64,000 nt of DNA, taken from the NCBI GenBank assembly GCA_027405735.1, contig JAPEHQ010000010.1:620001-684000 (forward strand). The letters are read 5' to 3'. The stretch comes from Mucor racemosus (taxonomy: Eukaryota; Mucoromycota; Mucoromycetes; Mucorales; Mucoraceae). The notes beneath the pieces are model-generated. The model saw only the letters and a list, made by a program, of their open reading frames with translations. It was not told the origin of the DNA and made no database searches. Positions within the stretch are counted from its first letter, which is position 1. Each line of letters begins with the position of its first letter. The translations under genes were made by a program, and so were the position numbers. Shown here piece after piece: positions 24,402 to 34,945 of the stretch.

Positions 24402-24609
24402 GTTTTGAGAAATAAAATGTGAAAGAGAGAAAGAAGGTTTGGTTCCTGAATAAAAAATTATTTGCGGGATGAAGGGGGTTTTTATATGTCTTTAAAGCTC
24501 GAATGACATCATGAACTAAGCAATGCTGCAGGACATACAGCAAAAATGGTAATTTTTTATATCATTTCATTCGTTTCTTTTTCTTCATTTTCTTTTGATT
24601 TTTTTCAAA
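24402..24609. promoter_or_regulatory. 208-bp bidirectional promoter, PIL1 / tetraspan
   Basis: Separates the two divergent ATGs. On the PIL1 side, CATATAAAAACCCC (minus strand, near 24,476-24,489) is a TATA-like site about 75-88 nt from the PIL1 start. No obvious TATA on the tetraspan side. Confidence 0.5.
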
Positions 24610-25566
24610 ATGGGTGTATCTTTACTTGCATATGTCGTAACCTTTTTTATATTCCTTTGCAATTATACATTGACTATTTGCTCTATTATATTTCCAAAAT
24701 GGTATTAGAAAAAGACAGCTTTGGTGTGTTATTCAATCTATTAACCTGCTAAATGTAGGCTTACTTTTGTAACACCTGTGCCATTTTACATGGAGACAAA
24801 TTATGGATTATTCAGACTCTGTAGAAGGTATACACATTAGAGCTTTATCGAAAAAAAAAAAGATGATTATATTGACCTTTGATTTATCAGCATGACAAGA
24901 GAATGTCGTCCTTTTCCTTCTAATGATCATGGTGATTGCCAAGAAGGTTTGTATTATCTTGAAACAAAAAGTCAAGTGATTTCTAATCATATTAAAATAT
25001 CGAATAATTTAGAGGGATTCTGTGAATTATGGTAAAAAGAAAATCGAATCACTGATAAACAACATTTTATTCATTTATTATCAAAATGTGGTTATAGGCG
25101 TGCAGCAGCTGCAGGAATGGTGATAGCAGCAGTTATTGGAGGACTAACCATCTTTGCTTTATTGGCAACTATGTGTAGTCAAAGACGTAAGAGAAGTAAG
25201 GCATGGACTTCTATCTCATTGTAAGTTGTAGATTATTGAATAAATTTATATTTGGGAAACTAACTTGACTGCATAACTTTTGTTTTTAGTATGTTTTTGA
25301 TCTATGGTAAGTCTGAATAAATCGTTACTGTTATGTACATAAACCAGATGATTAATTTGTTATAATTAGCTCTTCCTCAAGCATTCTCAATGGGAACGAT
25401 TGCCTATTTATTCAATTCAAGCGCAACATTCTATATGGGAACTCGTTACAATTTTTCCTTCATTTTCTGTATCATTAGTTGGATTCTTAGTATCATGTTA
25501 TCTATCGTTCTTTCCTTGATTGGTATTCTAAGTCCTCCCGAATACGCATATCAACAATTGGATTAA
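24610..25566 (+). CDS. Claudin/SUR7-like four-helix membrane protein with microexon
   Basis: Six exons: 24610-24701, 24759-24827, 24891-25031, 25098-25220, 25290-25306 (17 nt) and 25370-25566; 212 residues, all introns GT-AG and phase-consistent. Topology: N-terminal helix (LLAYVVTFFIFLCNYTLTIC), an extracellular loop with the claudin-type W...GLF-x-x-C pattern (W, then NYGLFRLC) and further cysteines, then three helices (AAAGMVIAAVIGGLTIFALL; FMFLIYALPQAFSMGTIAYL; FIFCIISWILSIMLSIVLSL) and a short tail. This layout fits the fungal SUR7/PalI-claudin superfamily of plasma-membrane proteins. Sharing a promoter region with PIL1, an eisosome component, makes a role in that membrane domain an attractive inference. 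No exon exceeds 200 nt, so simple ORF scanning misses it. Confidence 0.85.
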
Positions 25567-26689
25567 ATCAATTCAAGCGGCCTTCATTTCATTGAAAACT
25601 ATATATATCCATAAATAAATATAATCATGTATCAGCAAAAAAAAACCAACAACAACACTTTTCTTTTACATAAAGTAAATTATTACATGGATTTACCTGG
25701 CCTTCTTACATTTTATTTATAAAGTAACCTAATGATGCCCTTTTCGCACAGCATATATTATGCTTTTTTTTTATTACATCTGGAATAGATCACATAAAAG
25801 TACTGTAGATTGAGACTATTGGAGGTTTAAAGCAGTAGTTGATATACAAAATTATTGATAAATAGGTGTAAAAACAATTAATGAATGATTTTGATAATAT
25901 CAAACGGACAGTTTCTCATTAATTTTCGTTCAAAACATTTGAGTTTTACCAACTTTTGACACTTTTAGAATGTGTTCATGTGTTTTTAATATAAAGCATT
26001 CTAGTAAGTAGCAAGTTCTTTGTATTCACAAGATAGATCCTGCTGAAAGTTACTTTGTGTTTTGTGTTTCAGCGAAAAATATTGATTTTTTCGTCAAGAT
26101 GGTCAAAATAATAGTTCACATTACAGCTCAAAGCTGTTGGTTTTCGAGGATATTAAACAGCCATTTTGAAGCTAATTCCATTTCCAACTCGTATTGAAAT
26201 GTAGTTCTTATAAATAGCTTTTTAAACCAAGACCTAGAGGCTTTTGGTTCTGTCTTTTACCATTAGTTTTTCTAGTAATAAAGCCTACTTTCTCCATGAT
26301 ACCATAATAAATGTTATGAGCCTCTATTATTATTCTTTCTATAAATAAGATCTTATATATCTATAAACTCTCAAAAGCCTATATTAAATGAGCTTCGAAA
26401 TCAATATATGAAATTGGCCAGAAATTTATTCAAAAAATAAACTCGTTTAATAGCTCATAAACTGCAAAGTGAGTGGAACTGGTGCATTAAATGGTTTCTG
26501 TAGAGTTTGGGATTCTGCATCCGCTTAAATAAAATCAGCAAATGTTTTACATTAGATATTGCGTGAAAGACGATTGAAATTTTGGAGGTTTTTTGGCTAT
26601 ATACATCACTTTTATACGCATGTTTTAAATATAAACCATTGAGAAGAATTAGCTTCGAAACTATTATTTGCAAGCTTATTAAAATCTCG
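25567..26689. repeat. Decayed repeat region including inverted family-B-like sequence
   Basis: No gene. 26,040-26,700 resembles the end of family B in the orientation of 60,690-61,020 ('aaaaatattgattttttcgtcaagat', 'aactgcaaagt' and 'ttttggaggttttttg' boxes). Confidence 0.45.
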
Positions 26690-27680
26690 AGATATTTGGC
26701 ATCTTAGGTTGAGTTTTTAAGCGGGGTAAAAGCAAGTGTTTCACTTTTGAAGCCCTTATGCTCGCTGAAAAATCAACATGAATAGAAATAAGTCTTTTGT
26801 CAATATTCTGTAGCATATCAAGTATAGCCCTACATTTTTTATTTCCTGATTATCTATTGAAATGGGGGCACGCTCCGATTTTGAATATGACCATATAAAA
26901 TTGTATTATCAGATATGCACATGTAACTGAGTTTGAATCCAAAAAGTGTTCAAATGGAAAAAAAATCCTTGTATGTTTAATTACTCACAAAAATGCATAG
27001 TAAGTTGAGCTAGCGTATTAAATGTTTTAGGTTCAGTTTTTAATTCTGAATCGATCTGTGTAGGTTTTGAAAATGTTTTTCTCATAAAATTTCTAGTAAA
27101 TTTAATGTCAAATTTCAACGGTTTTTGATCAAAAAGTACCCTTCATTCAAATGCAACCCTAAAATATTTTATTTTCACATTATGCGCAACAAAATTATCT
27201 ACAGAATGAGTATTTATACGTAGCTGTAGCCCTATTTTTCGTGGGGATTTACATTTTTTTTGATCATTTTTTTGTATCACGGAAAATTTATCCTTGTATA
27301 TCCTCGTCCAAAATGGATCCTTTTTTTTATCACCAAAAATCAGTCATTCAATCTCAATTTTCTCGACCAAAAATCAATATTTTTTGACGAGATAAAATTC
27401 ATTAGATAGACGCTAATGAGTACTATCCTATGGTTTTAGTTTTGCATACCTGTCATCCCTTCATGGATCTCTATAACAGAAAAAGTGCTCTCACAAAATT
27501 TATAAAAAAATAAAAAAGTCTTTACAGCCATCCAAAAACTAAATATCCTGGTAGAGAATGAAAAATAATCTAGACTTTACTTAATATCCATCATTGCAAT
27601 ACCTTAGTATTTTCTCGAATTATTTTCATTTCAAATGCGCTTTCTCAATTTTAAGCTGGCCATTTCTGCATCATTTAAAT
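26690..27680 (+). repeat. 1-kb direct repeat D, copy 1
   Basis: Near-identical to 54,917-55,935 over about 1 kb; shared blocks include 'aagcggggtaaaagcaagtg', 'gaaatgggggcacgctcc', 'tacgtagctgtagccctatt' and 'gaaaaataatctagacttta'. The similarity is much higher than for families A and B, so this duplication is younger. No coding region. Confidence 0.8.
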
Positions 27681-28137
27681 TTATGAAACAATCACTATAG
27701 TAACTACCGTTGCTCCATTAAATCAAATTTGTAGCTGAGACAATGTTGAATGGATGAATTCTGCTTATTAACTTGTAGTAATAGCAATTCTATAATATTC
27801 ACTTTTTGATTATACATAAATATGTCGTTTTAATATTTAAGTTAATATTGGCGCCGTAATTTATAATTGACATTTTTATTTAGTCCGTCATGGAATTCTT
27901 CAATTTTTTCACCCTTGCTTTTCGGTTGTTAATAATGGCCTGACGGCACTTTCGAACCATAATTTAAGTTAGAACGAGACAATAATAGCAGATGTATAGT
28001 TGTATTTGTTTATTTTAAAATGATTAATAGTCAGACACTAGCGCTGAGAACTTTGTAACAACATGAAAGCATGAAAGAACAATGACAAAAATAAACATCA
28101 ACTACAAGCACTACAACAATTAGCAAAAATAAAAGAA
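27681..28137. other. Gene-free stretch
   Basis: AT-rich sequence between repeat D and tRNA-Gln; nothing recognised. Confidence 0.5.
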
Positions 28138-28209
28138 AGGTCTCACCGAGAATCGAACTCGGATCACCGGATTCAAAGACCGATATGATAACCATTACAC
28201 TATGAAACC
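28138..28209 (-). tRNA. tRNA-Gln (UUG anticodon)
   Basis: 72 nt on the minus strand including discriminator T. Acceptor GGTTTCA/TGAGACC, anticodon loop CTTTGAA giving anticodon TTG (codon CAA), T arm CCGAG-TTCGATT-CTCGG. The D-arm sequence GTGTAATGGTTATCA matches eukaryotic tRNA-Gln. Oddity: the closing pair of the anticodon stem (31-39) is T-T, whereas animal tRNA-Gln(UUG) has A-U there. No intron, no encoded CCA. Confidence 0.94.
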
Positions 28210-28361
28210 CTGTTATATTTATTAAAAATGTAAAAAGTATAAAAAAATTAAAAACAAATTTTGCCCTGTATCACGTGATTTTATTACTCTCGGCTGATCC
28301 TTTGCTTTTACTAATCTTTAATGAAACGGTGATAATGATATTTATTAATTTATGTAAGTAA

Positions 28362-29644
28362 TTATTTGCAATGTTTAGTATCCGTATCTAGGTTTTCATC
28401 TCCTTTGATTGTTCTACCAAACTTATTAAGAGGAATTGGGCCACTCAGATCCTTGTATTTCTCAAAATCATCGACTAAACTTTGCAGATCTACACTACGA
28501 CTAGCACTTGCAGGCCAGACTTTATCGCTAAGGGGTCGAGCAAATATTAGCATATTATAGAAAACTGATTACTGTTAAAACAATTACTTACGGGTAACAA
28601 CATTGTAATTCCCGTCGAGTAGTAATAAATCTAGTTAAAAAGTCTTTCTCACTTTCAAGTCTCATTCTAGGGCCAGTCAATGTTAATACTCGCACAATGT
28701 TGATATCGGGTTCGACATATTGAAAGCCATGTTGGATAATGGTGTCTAGTTTTTTTTCTTATATTAGATACTCTTTTATAATACGATTTACTTGATGTTT
28801 ACCATAAAAAATTGCTTGTCCAAGTGCAGATTCCACACCATTGTGAGCAGCATACCTTGCACTGGGGATCATATAATTTTCAAATACCCATTGACGCTGT
28901 GTTTTTGCAAATGCACCACTAGCATCACAGGCTTCATTTTTCCATGCGGCACAGAATTGCTCTAAACCCTGCGTTGTACCACGACTTTGACGATCGCAAT
29001 GTGGTAAACTGCTAATCTCATGACATCTGGGTAAAAACTTTTCGAGTTGATTATTTGGGTTATTTTGTGAGTATAATTGAATCAAAGTTTCTGAATCTCC
29101 TGTACCAGTCTAGATAAAGATATTTAAGAACAAGTAGATTAATTTGAGATTATATACATACAGTGAACCCTGCGTAGCCACTAGTAAAACCTCTGAGGTC
29201 TTGAATATTGGAGCATGATCTATTTATTGAAATTAAGTAAGCAATGCATTTAAAAACAGGAAAAGAAAAACTTACGCAAATGCGAAATTAGCATCACCGT
29301 CTTCAAATACGTTTGTGATTAAACTAGCCATCTTGATTGTATTTATATTCATTTCATTGACTTGGGGTAAATCGCTTAGATCATAAAATGTTGTGCCATT
29401 CTTAGGAACAATACAGCCTTTTTTTACAGCCTAAATTATTGATTTTTTTTAATATACGTAATGTCAAATAAAGACACAAAAATACCTCTTCACTTGATAT
29501 GAAATTGAATTTATTGCACATGGCTGGATGTGGTTGAAAACGATTATGACAATTTTGATATACTTCTTCATCTAGCTCTTGTTCAAGAGAATTTGAAGTA
29601 AATAATAAGACAGAGACAAGAGTTGAAATTGGTAGGAATTTCAT
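28362..29644 (-). CDS. Chitosanase, glycoside hydrolase family 46, secreted
   Basis: Six exons (minus): 29486-29644, 29276-29430, 29162-29219, 28803-29109, 28592-28745 and 28362-28527; 332 residues, all introns GT-AG. A signal peptide (MKFLPISTLVSVLLFTSNS) precedes an acidic linker and a Cys-containing pro-region. GH46 landmarks: catalytic acid Glu in ITNVFEDG; general base Asp in DLRGFTSGYAGFTTGTGD; NNQLEKFLPRC; GLEQFCAAWKNEA; and ALGQAIFYDTIIQHG, matching ALGQFAYYDAIVMHG of Streptomyces chitosanase. It hydrolyses chitosan, a major wall polymer in Mucoromycota, so wall remodelling is the likely job. Tail end is Lys/Asp-rich. It lies just downstream of, and on the same strand as, the cysteine-rich secreted protein gene. 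Confidence 0.94.
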
Positions 29645-29799
29645 GATTTGTATGTTAAAAGGAAATTTATTCAATAGAAAGAGAGAGAGAGAGATAGAAA
29701 AGGTTTCGATTAAAATATGTTTAATTGGTTTATTCATTGTAAAAAGAATACATTTATATATCTTTCTCCTCAGTAGTAAGTTTTTTCTTTATTTTCTCC

Positions 29800-31972
29800 T
29801 TATTCATTAGGAACGCATGTTGATTGAATACAGCAATTCTTTTCAGTACGGAATACACACAAATTATTGCATTGTTCATCCCATTCCAATCTTGGACAAC
29901 CTTTACAACCATATGGTTCTGCTTGAACTTGATCAAAGACATGTTTTGAGTCAATCCTTATAAAACCAGCCTTTTGACAAACATCTTGATTTTCTTGTTC
30001 TTCCATGTAGTGTTTTAGTTGTTCAGGGGTATAATCGACAGATTTTGATGCACTATTTTTTCTTTCCTGATCGCCACTAGACAAGCTCATAGCATGGTAC
30101 ACTAAATCATCTTCAAATCCTTCCCAACCTCGCCATTGAGTAAGTTGAGGTGGATAAGGTTCAGGATAGAATTCAAAGATAGTTGCAGCTGCTGAGGTAA
30201 TTGTTGGCTCAGCAACTGTTGCTGTAGAGAAACAATAAGGCACGTTTGTGTTTGGACAATATCCAGTTGTTTCTCTTGTACATGAATAATCACTGGGACA
30301 ATAAGGACTAGTAAAAATAAACAAAAAGGAGCATTACTATACCAGTAAATATAAAAACAAGGGGATAGATACATTACCAAGCTAACATGTACATTGGGCA
30401 AAGAATAGCGCCATCAGAAAGTACTGATTCAGCTGGAGTATGTACTTCTTGTTCCAAGATACTGTTTATAAAACATAAGAATTTAATATACAATAAACAA
30501 TTAAGCTTAATTAATTACCTGTTTGACGGTAATGTAGGTGGTTCACTGCCAGGACAAAAACCTTTTTGAGCAAATGGACAAGGTATATCGTGTCTAAGAC
30601 ATGAATCAGGACATTCAGCAGGGCTAAATCACAAAAGAAATAATGAGACATCTAGAAACCAAATCTAATACATATAAACTAACCATAAGATAAAGATAAG
30701 AGGACAAAGGACTGAAGGTATTTCTGTAGGACTTTCTGTAATGAACGAAGGAGTTGATGTGACCCCCGAGCGATTTAATATCGATGTAAATATCTCATGA
30801 TAAGGATCATAGCTTGGAAAATATGGATAAGGATATCCTTCTGTATTGTAAATGGTATCACAATCTTCTTCTGTTTGATCCAAGATACTTGGACACCATG
30901 GTTTTTGTGTAAAAGGACAGTGTTCATTCATAGGATAAATACAGTTATATGGACATTCATAAGGACTGAATATACAAATACATTGTTAGAATATCGACTA
31001 TAATAAACTATGCTATTCATTACCAAGGCTCAATATGATTTCCGCATTCAATAGGCATACCAGGTTCTCGTGTAGTTGTAGCAAACACTAATTGAACACT
31101 GACATCTGTCACTGTTTTTGTGCAAATAGGGCATCCACCTTTATTGCCATTACCATGTTCATGTTGACCATGGTAATGGGCATGATCATAGTGATAGTGA
31201 TCTTTATGATGAGGTTGCTGATATGCCAGATATCCATAATCAAGACTTTGATATTCCAAATCCCCATTAAGATTATATCCATTAACCCGTTCTAAATCCT
31301 CGGGTGGTCCAATGGGATTATATTCATTAAACCATTCTAAATCTTTGGGTGGCCCATCATTTTTATATTCAAATGCACGTTTTTCTAATGAATCAATGTT
31401 GCAAACTGCTTCACCACTTTTAGGGCAACAATAGTCAGCATTAGGATAACGACAATCTCCAGGACATTCATCTGGACATGGCGTCACTTTACAAGCAACG
31501 AATGTTTGACAGATAGGCTCGCATACTGGTTGCCCTAAAAATGGACAGCATGGTGGGCCATTATAGCGACAATTAAAGGGGCAATCATCAGGACTATATC
31601 TAACAAGTAAGTTTATCAAATTAAGCAATTTTTTCATAATTTACCATGGAAGGCGTTTTGTTAAACACAAGATACCATGACAATCAATTGCTTGACAAAT
31701 TGGAATACCAGCGCCAGAACATCCTCCGCTATCTGGATATACACATCCTTGGCCTAGAGGACAGTTTGGACACTTTAATTGATAATCAGGGCATATCCGT
31801 GACGATGATGCCACCGACGCTTCTGGTATCAATGATAATTCTGCCAATTTACAGTCAATAAATATCCTTTAAAAAAAGTGAATAGCATTATTATACCATC
31901 TTCTGGATCAATGGCAGCCGCATTGATTGCAGTAAACAAGAATATTGAAAGAAAGCAATCCTTTAATTTCAT
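29800..31972 (-). CDS. Modular cysteine-rich secreted protein
   Basis: Seven exons (minus): 31897-31972, 31645-31840, 31024-31593, 30684-30965, 30519-30623, 30378-30461 and 29800-30307; 606 residues. A signal peptide (MKLKDCFLSIFLFTAINAAA) is followed by repeated short modules of the type CPxxCPxxCxYxxxxxCPxxxxxxCP, e.g. CPDDCPFNCRYNGPPCCP, CPDECPGDCRYPNADYCCP, CPYECPYNCIYP, CPAECPDSCLRHDIPCP. A His/Tyr-rich stretch (HKDHYHYDHAHYHGQHEHGN) lies in exon 3. Four introns split a Cys codon as TG|Y exactly at the start of a module, all phase 2. A TATA-like site sits near 32,025-32,038. Probably a disulphide-rich wall or extracellular protein; metal binding by Cys/His is possible. Family not identified. 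Confidence 0.85.
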
Positions 31973-32227
31973 GATTTTTTCAATTGATCAAATGGCGAAA
32001 AGAGCATAAAACGTAGAGATCAGATTTTTATATTTATACATTCTTGCCAATATTTGTGTTAAATCTTTGCATAAAACGATTATATAAAACTTATAACGGA
32101 AAAGCCTTATTTTGGGGAACCTTGATTTAGATATATTGGTTTAACGCTTGGATGTTATGGGCATTTGATCCAATGGTACGTGACTTTTTTGCTTTGCAGT
32201 TTCTCGCATCTCTTTCACCAAAACAAC
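31973..32227. promoter_or_regulatory. Bidirectional promoter region, Cys-rich protein / UBE2S
   Basis: 255 bp between divergent starts. On the minus strand TATAAATATAAAAA (32,025-32,038) lies 53-66 nt before the Cys-rich gene ATG, a good TATA box. None evident for the E2. Confidence 0.55.
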
Positions 32228-33009
32228 ATGGTTACTACAGCATTATCATCGAAAGCTATTCGGGGTATTGTTAAAGAATTACAACAATTGCAACAATCAC
32301 CACCTGAAGATATCCAAATTATTATAGATGATGATAATCTCACTGAAATTCAGTCTTGGATTCGAGGTCCAGGTATGCTTGTGTAGAAATTCAACATTCA
32401 ATACATCTTTTTTTTTTTCTGATTGATACAAAATAGATGGTACACCATATGAAGGGGGTTTTTTCAAAGTGAAATTACAAATAGATGAAGGTTTCCCTAA
32501 TACACCACCTAAAGGGTATTTCTTGACAAAGATATTTCACCCTAATGTATCAGAAACAGGGGAAATTTGTGTAAATACACTCAAAAAAGATTGGAAATCA
32601 GAGCTTGGTATTGAACATGTTTTGCTGGTAAGCAAATGTTAATTCAATTTTCAATATAGTCCACTAAATATAATAGACCATTAAATGTTTATTGATTGTA
32701 CCTAATCCTGAATCCGCATTGAATGAAGAAGCAGGAAAGCTACTTTTAGAACATTATGAAGATTATGCAAAAAGAGCTAGATTATATACGTCAATTCAAG
32801 CAACAATTGGGAAAAATGAATTCACAGCCTTGAGTCAAGATCGTTCAAGTGTATTGAAGCCATTATCAAATACAACTCCTGCATCTCCTATCATCTCCAA
32901 TAAAAAGAGACCACAGGAACAACAGGAAAATATCAAGGAAGATCAACCACAAATCAAAAAACCCAAAATCAAAAAGAATGATAAAAAAAAGGCATTAAGA
33001 AGGCTTTAA
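32228..33009 (+). CDS. UBE2S: Ubiquitin-conjugating enzyme E2 S (APC/C chain-elongating E2)
   Basis: Exons 32228-32372, 32437-32627 and 32677-33009; 222 residues, the same length as human UBE2S. The UBC fold shows [28 protein letters not shown], catalytic Cys93 in [12 protein letters not shown], and [20 protein letters not shown]. After a disordered basic linker ([10 protein letters not shown]...[12 protein letters not shown]) it ends in ALRRL, the C-terminal LR-type tail by which UBE2S docks on the APC/C. It builds K11-linked chains on mitotic substrates. The enzyme is missing from S. cerevisiae as far as known, so its presence marks a more ancestral APC/C set-up. Confidence 0.97.
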
Positions 33010-33054
33010 TAAAATAGAAGGAGATAATATATATGTATAAAAGGGATAGATTTT

Positions 33055-34697
33055 TTATGGCTTCAACGTCTTTAGTATGAAATTAGTCAACTCTTGAGCA
33101 GTTGTAGTTTTCAACAAGCCTTGTTCAAGATGTAAATCCAATTCAGTAATAACATCTTTAGCTGTTGGACGATTAGCAGGATCATCTTCTAATAACCATG
33201 CAACTAAACCAGTGCAATAAATTGTAGGATAAGAATAAGTAAATGTTGGACTAGGATCTTCCAGGATCTTGTTAAAGACCTTTTCATCATTCTTTATATT
33301 ATAATGAGGAGGTACACGATCCATCATTTCAATTAAAGTAATTCCCAAAGACCATAAATCAACTTTTTCATCATAGATTGTTTCTCTAATAACTTCAGGG
33401 GCCATCCACTGTAATGTTTACATGATTATTTAGCCAAATTGTCTTTTTTATAAATACAATAATGGTTTACCTTGGCTGTACCTAATCTCTCACGATTGAC
33501 ATGCTTTGTACTTGTAGCCAACCCAAAATCAGCTTTGATAAAAATATCAGAATATAATACAATGATATGATACAATGTACACACTTACCAAGCTTAATTT
33601 CTCCATTATATCCTACAAGTAAATTCTCACATTTTACATCACGATGAATAAAACCTTTTGAATGTAAAAAGCTTAATGCATTGAGTGTCTAATAGAACGA
33701 ATTTAATATAATAAATAAAAACAATCAATAAAAAACTTACTTCACGAGCAATATAGATGGCACAATCTTCGGGTAAACCTCTTGCACATAATACAGCAAA
33801 TACACTACATCTCATTAAATCCATAGCAATCCAGACTTCATTTCTAAAAACAGAAGCCTCACGTAGTTTGATTAGATTGAAATGACCACTGGACATAATA
33901 CGAAGTTCACGCACAATTGCAGTTCGATATTCTCGATCACTGTCCAATTTACAACGTTTCAATGCCAACTTGGAGAATTGATTGTTATTTGAATTTTTTA
34001 CTTGAACTTGAACTACAGCACCATTGACACTAATTGCATAATTTAATGTATTTTCTATAAATTAATCCAATTTCTTACCCTGTGCCAATTTCTTTATATC
34101 CAACATATCTGGATTTTGGTATTGATACCAAATGAATCTTTGGTAGAGTCTTTTTTAGTCTTTTTTCAAATGCAGTTTCATCGGTTCGAATAACGGGTGG
34201 TAATGGAGAAGGTGTCCAATTAAAGCCTACAGGAACCCAAGGAGGCTTTATATGATATTAGTAAAACAACAACTCCTTTTTAATAAACAATTCAACATAC
34301 TCTTTTTGGGCCATTTTCATGCTGTTGATTATGATGGTTATGATGGTTTATTTGATTCAATTGACGAGTAGAAATAGTAAATGGTTCTAAATAAGCATTT
34401 CCTAAAATATCTGGTATTTCACAATGACCAGGCGATCTCCAATGCGTTTTTGGCTATTTTTTCTTTGTTAGGTAAAGCTGCATTTCTAAAGTGAAAGAGA
34501 GCGCTTACCTGTTGACTTGCTGTAGTTTGTGTTGATTTAATTGAATTGGATCCTAATGATCTTCGTTTTGCAGATAGTATTTGCTTATTATTATTATTCA
34601 AATGTTGTTTTGAAGTTAATTCAGATCGAGATTTTCGAACTGTTGAATCATTATTCAATTTACTATTATTTGTAACACTTTTTGTTGTTGTAGGCAT
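33055..34697 (-). CDS. STE20/PAK-like serine/threonine protein kinase
   Basis: Seven exons (minus): 34509-34697, 34301-34453, 34079-34245, 33741-34029, 33589-33688, 33471-33532 and 33055-33408; 437 residues. A disordered Asn/Ser/Lys-rich N-terminus and His/Asn tract precede the kinase domain. Kinase motifs: glycine loop IGTGVNGAVV, VAIK-equivalent lysine in LALKRC, helix C Glu in [24 protein letters not shown], and GTAKWMAPEVI in the activation loop, then [18 protein letters not shown] and [11 protein letters not shown]. The WMAPE and SLGIxxIEM patterns place it in the STE20 group, nearest PAK. There is no CRIB/p21-binding box in the N-terminus, and the activation loop has TAK where PAKs have TPY. 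45 bp downstream of and convergent with UBE2S. Confidence 0.92.
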
Positions 34698-34945
34698 GAT
34701 TTTAATGATATAAAGAAAAAAAAAAAAAAAGAAAAAGAAATAAATGTTAATTATATATAATTGATTATATATATATATATATGTATAAATATCAAAAAAG
34801 GAGAGTATATAGAAATATATATATATGATATATATGTGAACAAAAAATCAAAAAAAGCCAAAAGAAAAAAAAAAAAAATGGTTTGATAAAGGAGGGAAAA
34901 GGGATTATAATTGCTCAAGGTAGTGCCAAATGCCCAAGATGTTAG
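34698..34945. other. Intergenic AT/TA-rich region
   Basis: Upstream of the kinase; contains alternating 'tatata' tracts near 34,764-34,790 and A runs. Likely kinase promoter and 3' end of the next gene. Confidence 0.4.

Noticed and set aside
24546..24752. 68-codon ORF upstream of the tetraspan
   Set aside because: It overlaps the true first exon in another frame; the exon starting at 24,610 splices in phase to give a full tetraspan.
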